Part shown: positions 7,038 through 7,332 of the stretch, one piece after another
Layout of the letters: each line of letters begins with the position of its first letter
How positions within the stretch are numbered: position 1 is the first letter of the stretch
Origin: Gammaproteobacteria bacterium
GTDB taxonomy: Bacteria; Pseudomonadota; Gammaproteobacteria; DSM-19610
NCBI GenBank assembly: GCA_011371465.1
Contig: DRQL01000113.1
Coordinates: forward strand, 1 to 7,332
Direction of reading: 5' to 3'
Length of the DNA stretch: 7,332 bases
Made by a program: the position numbers and the translations under genes
The notes under the pieces: model-generated
Seen by the model: the letters and a program-made list of their open reading frames with translations, nothing else
The model's database searches: none
Told to the model about the DNA's origin: nothing

Positions 7038-7332
7038 ATGAGCGACCATAAAAACCGGATTGGCCTGTTGCAGGCAACTTCCATTGCAGTCGGCACCATG
7101 ATCGGCGCCAGTATCTTCTCCATTTTCGGGTTGGGTGCCCGTACCGCCGGGCAGAACCTGCCGCTGGTGTTTGTGCTGTCCGGCCTGATTGCCCTGCTGG
7201 TAGCCTACTCCTACGCGGTGATGGGCTCGAAAATCATCTCCAACGCGGGGCCGATGGAATTCATCCTGCAGGGGTTTGGTGACAACCTGCTCACCGGTGC
7301 GCTGGGTTTCCTGTTCTGGATGAGCTACGTGG
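7038..7332 (+). CDS. APC-superfamily amino-acid permease, N-terminal 98 residues (cut by window edge)
   Basis: Inner-membrane transporter of the amino acid-polyamine-organocation superfamily. A short polar N-terminus (MSDHKNRIGLLQATS) leads into TM1 with the glycine-rich unwound motif VGTMIGASIFSIFG (residues about 18-31), the family's substrate-binding element. TM2 is about 43-62 (VFVLSGLIALLVAYSYAVMG), and a GPMEF segment near 71-75 is followed by the start of TM3 (LTGALGFLFWMSYV). Members usually have about 12 segments and 400-500 residues, so most of the protein lies beyond the window. The substrate cannot be inferred from this fragment. It is transcribed away from the H+-ATPase, sharing the 140-bp intergenic region, so the two may be co-regulated; a role as an amino-acid antiporter in pH or stress response is possible but not shown. 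Confidence 0.88.
   Translation, partial: MSDHKNRIGLLQATSIAVGTMIGASIFSIFGLGARTAGQNLPLVFVLSGLIALLVAYSYAVMGSKIISNAGPMEFILQGFGDNLLTGALGFLFWMSYV

Overview
The window is dense, GC-rich bacterial DNA (roughly 60% GC by eye). It holds two complete genes, two genes cut by the window edges and one divergent control region. The proteins look proteobacterial, and a gammaproteobacterium with an autotrophic or stress-tolerant lifestyle is plausible. That assignment is inference from general protein character; no rRNA or other taxonomic marker is present.

Layout on the minus strand, in transcription order from right to left: (1) a P3A-type plasma-membrane H+-ATPase (6897 to 4444, 817 aa, complete); (2) after a 108-bp gap, a complete FtsH-family AAA+ zinc metalloprotease (4335 to 2434, 633 aa); (3) after only 23 bp, an alpha-glucan (glycogen/starch) phosphorylase of the DUF3417/GT35 type (2410 to 1), which runs off the left edge with probably only a few dozen C-terminal residues missing. 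On the plus strand, after a 140-bp divergent region, the first 98 residues of an APC-superfamily amino-acid permease start at 7038 and run off the right edge.

The three minus-strand genes have the same orientation, short spacing and no visible terminator between them, so they probably form one operon. A working model (inference) is a stress or pH-homeostasis unit. In it the ATPase pumps protons out at the cost of ATP, FtsH handles membrane-protein quality control and could act on the pump, and the phosphorylase mobilises stored glucan to glucose-1-phosphate for energy. The divergent permease may share control through the intergenic region, which holds a -10-like box and two short dyads.

The most notable points are the operon combination itself, the FtsH lying outside the usual rlmE-ftsH neighbourhood, and an H+-ATPase that keeps the Asn/Arg/Asp residues of the plant proton-transport site while lacking the plant C-terminal autoinhibitory domain. 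I see no mobile element, CRISPR array, RNA gene or clearly novel system.
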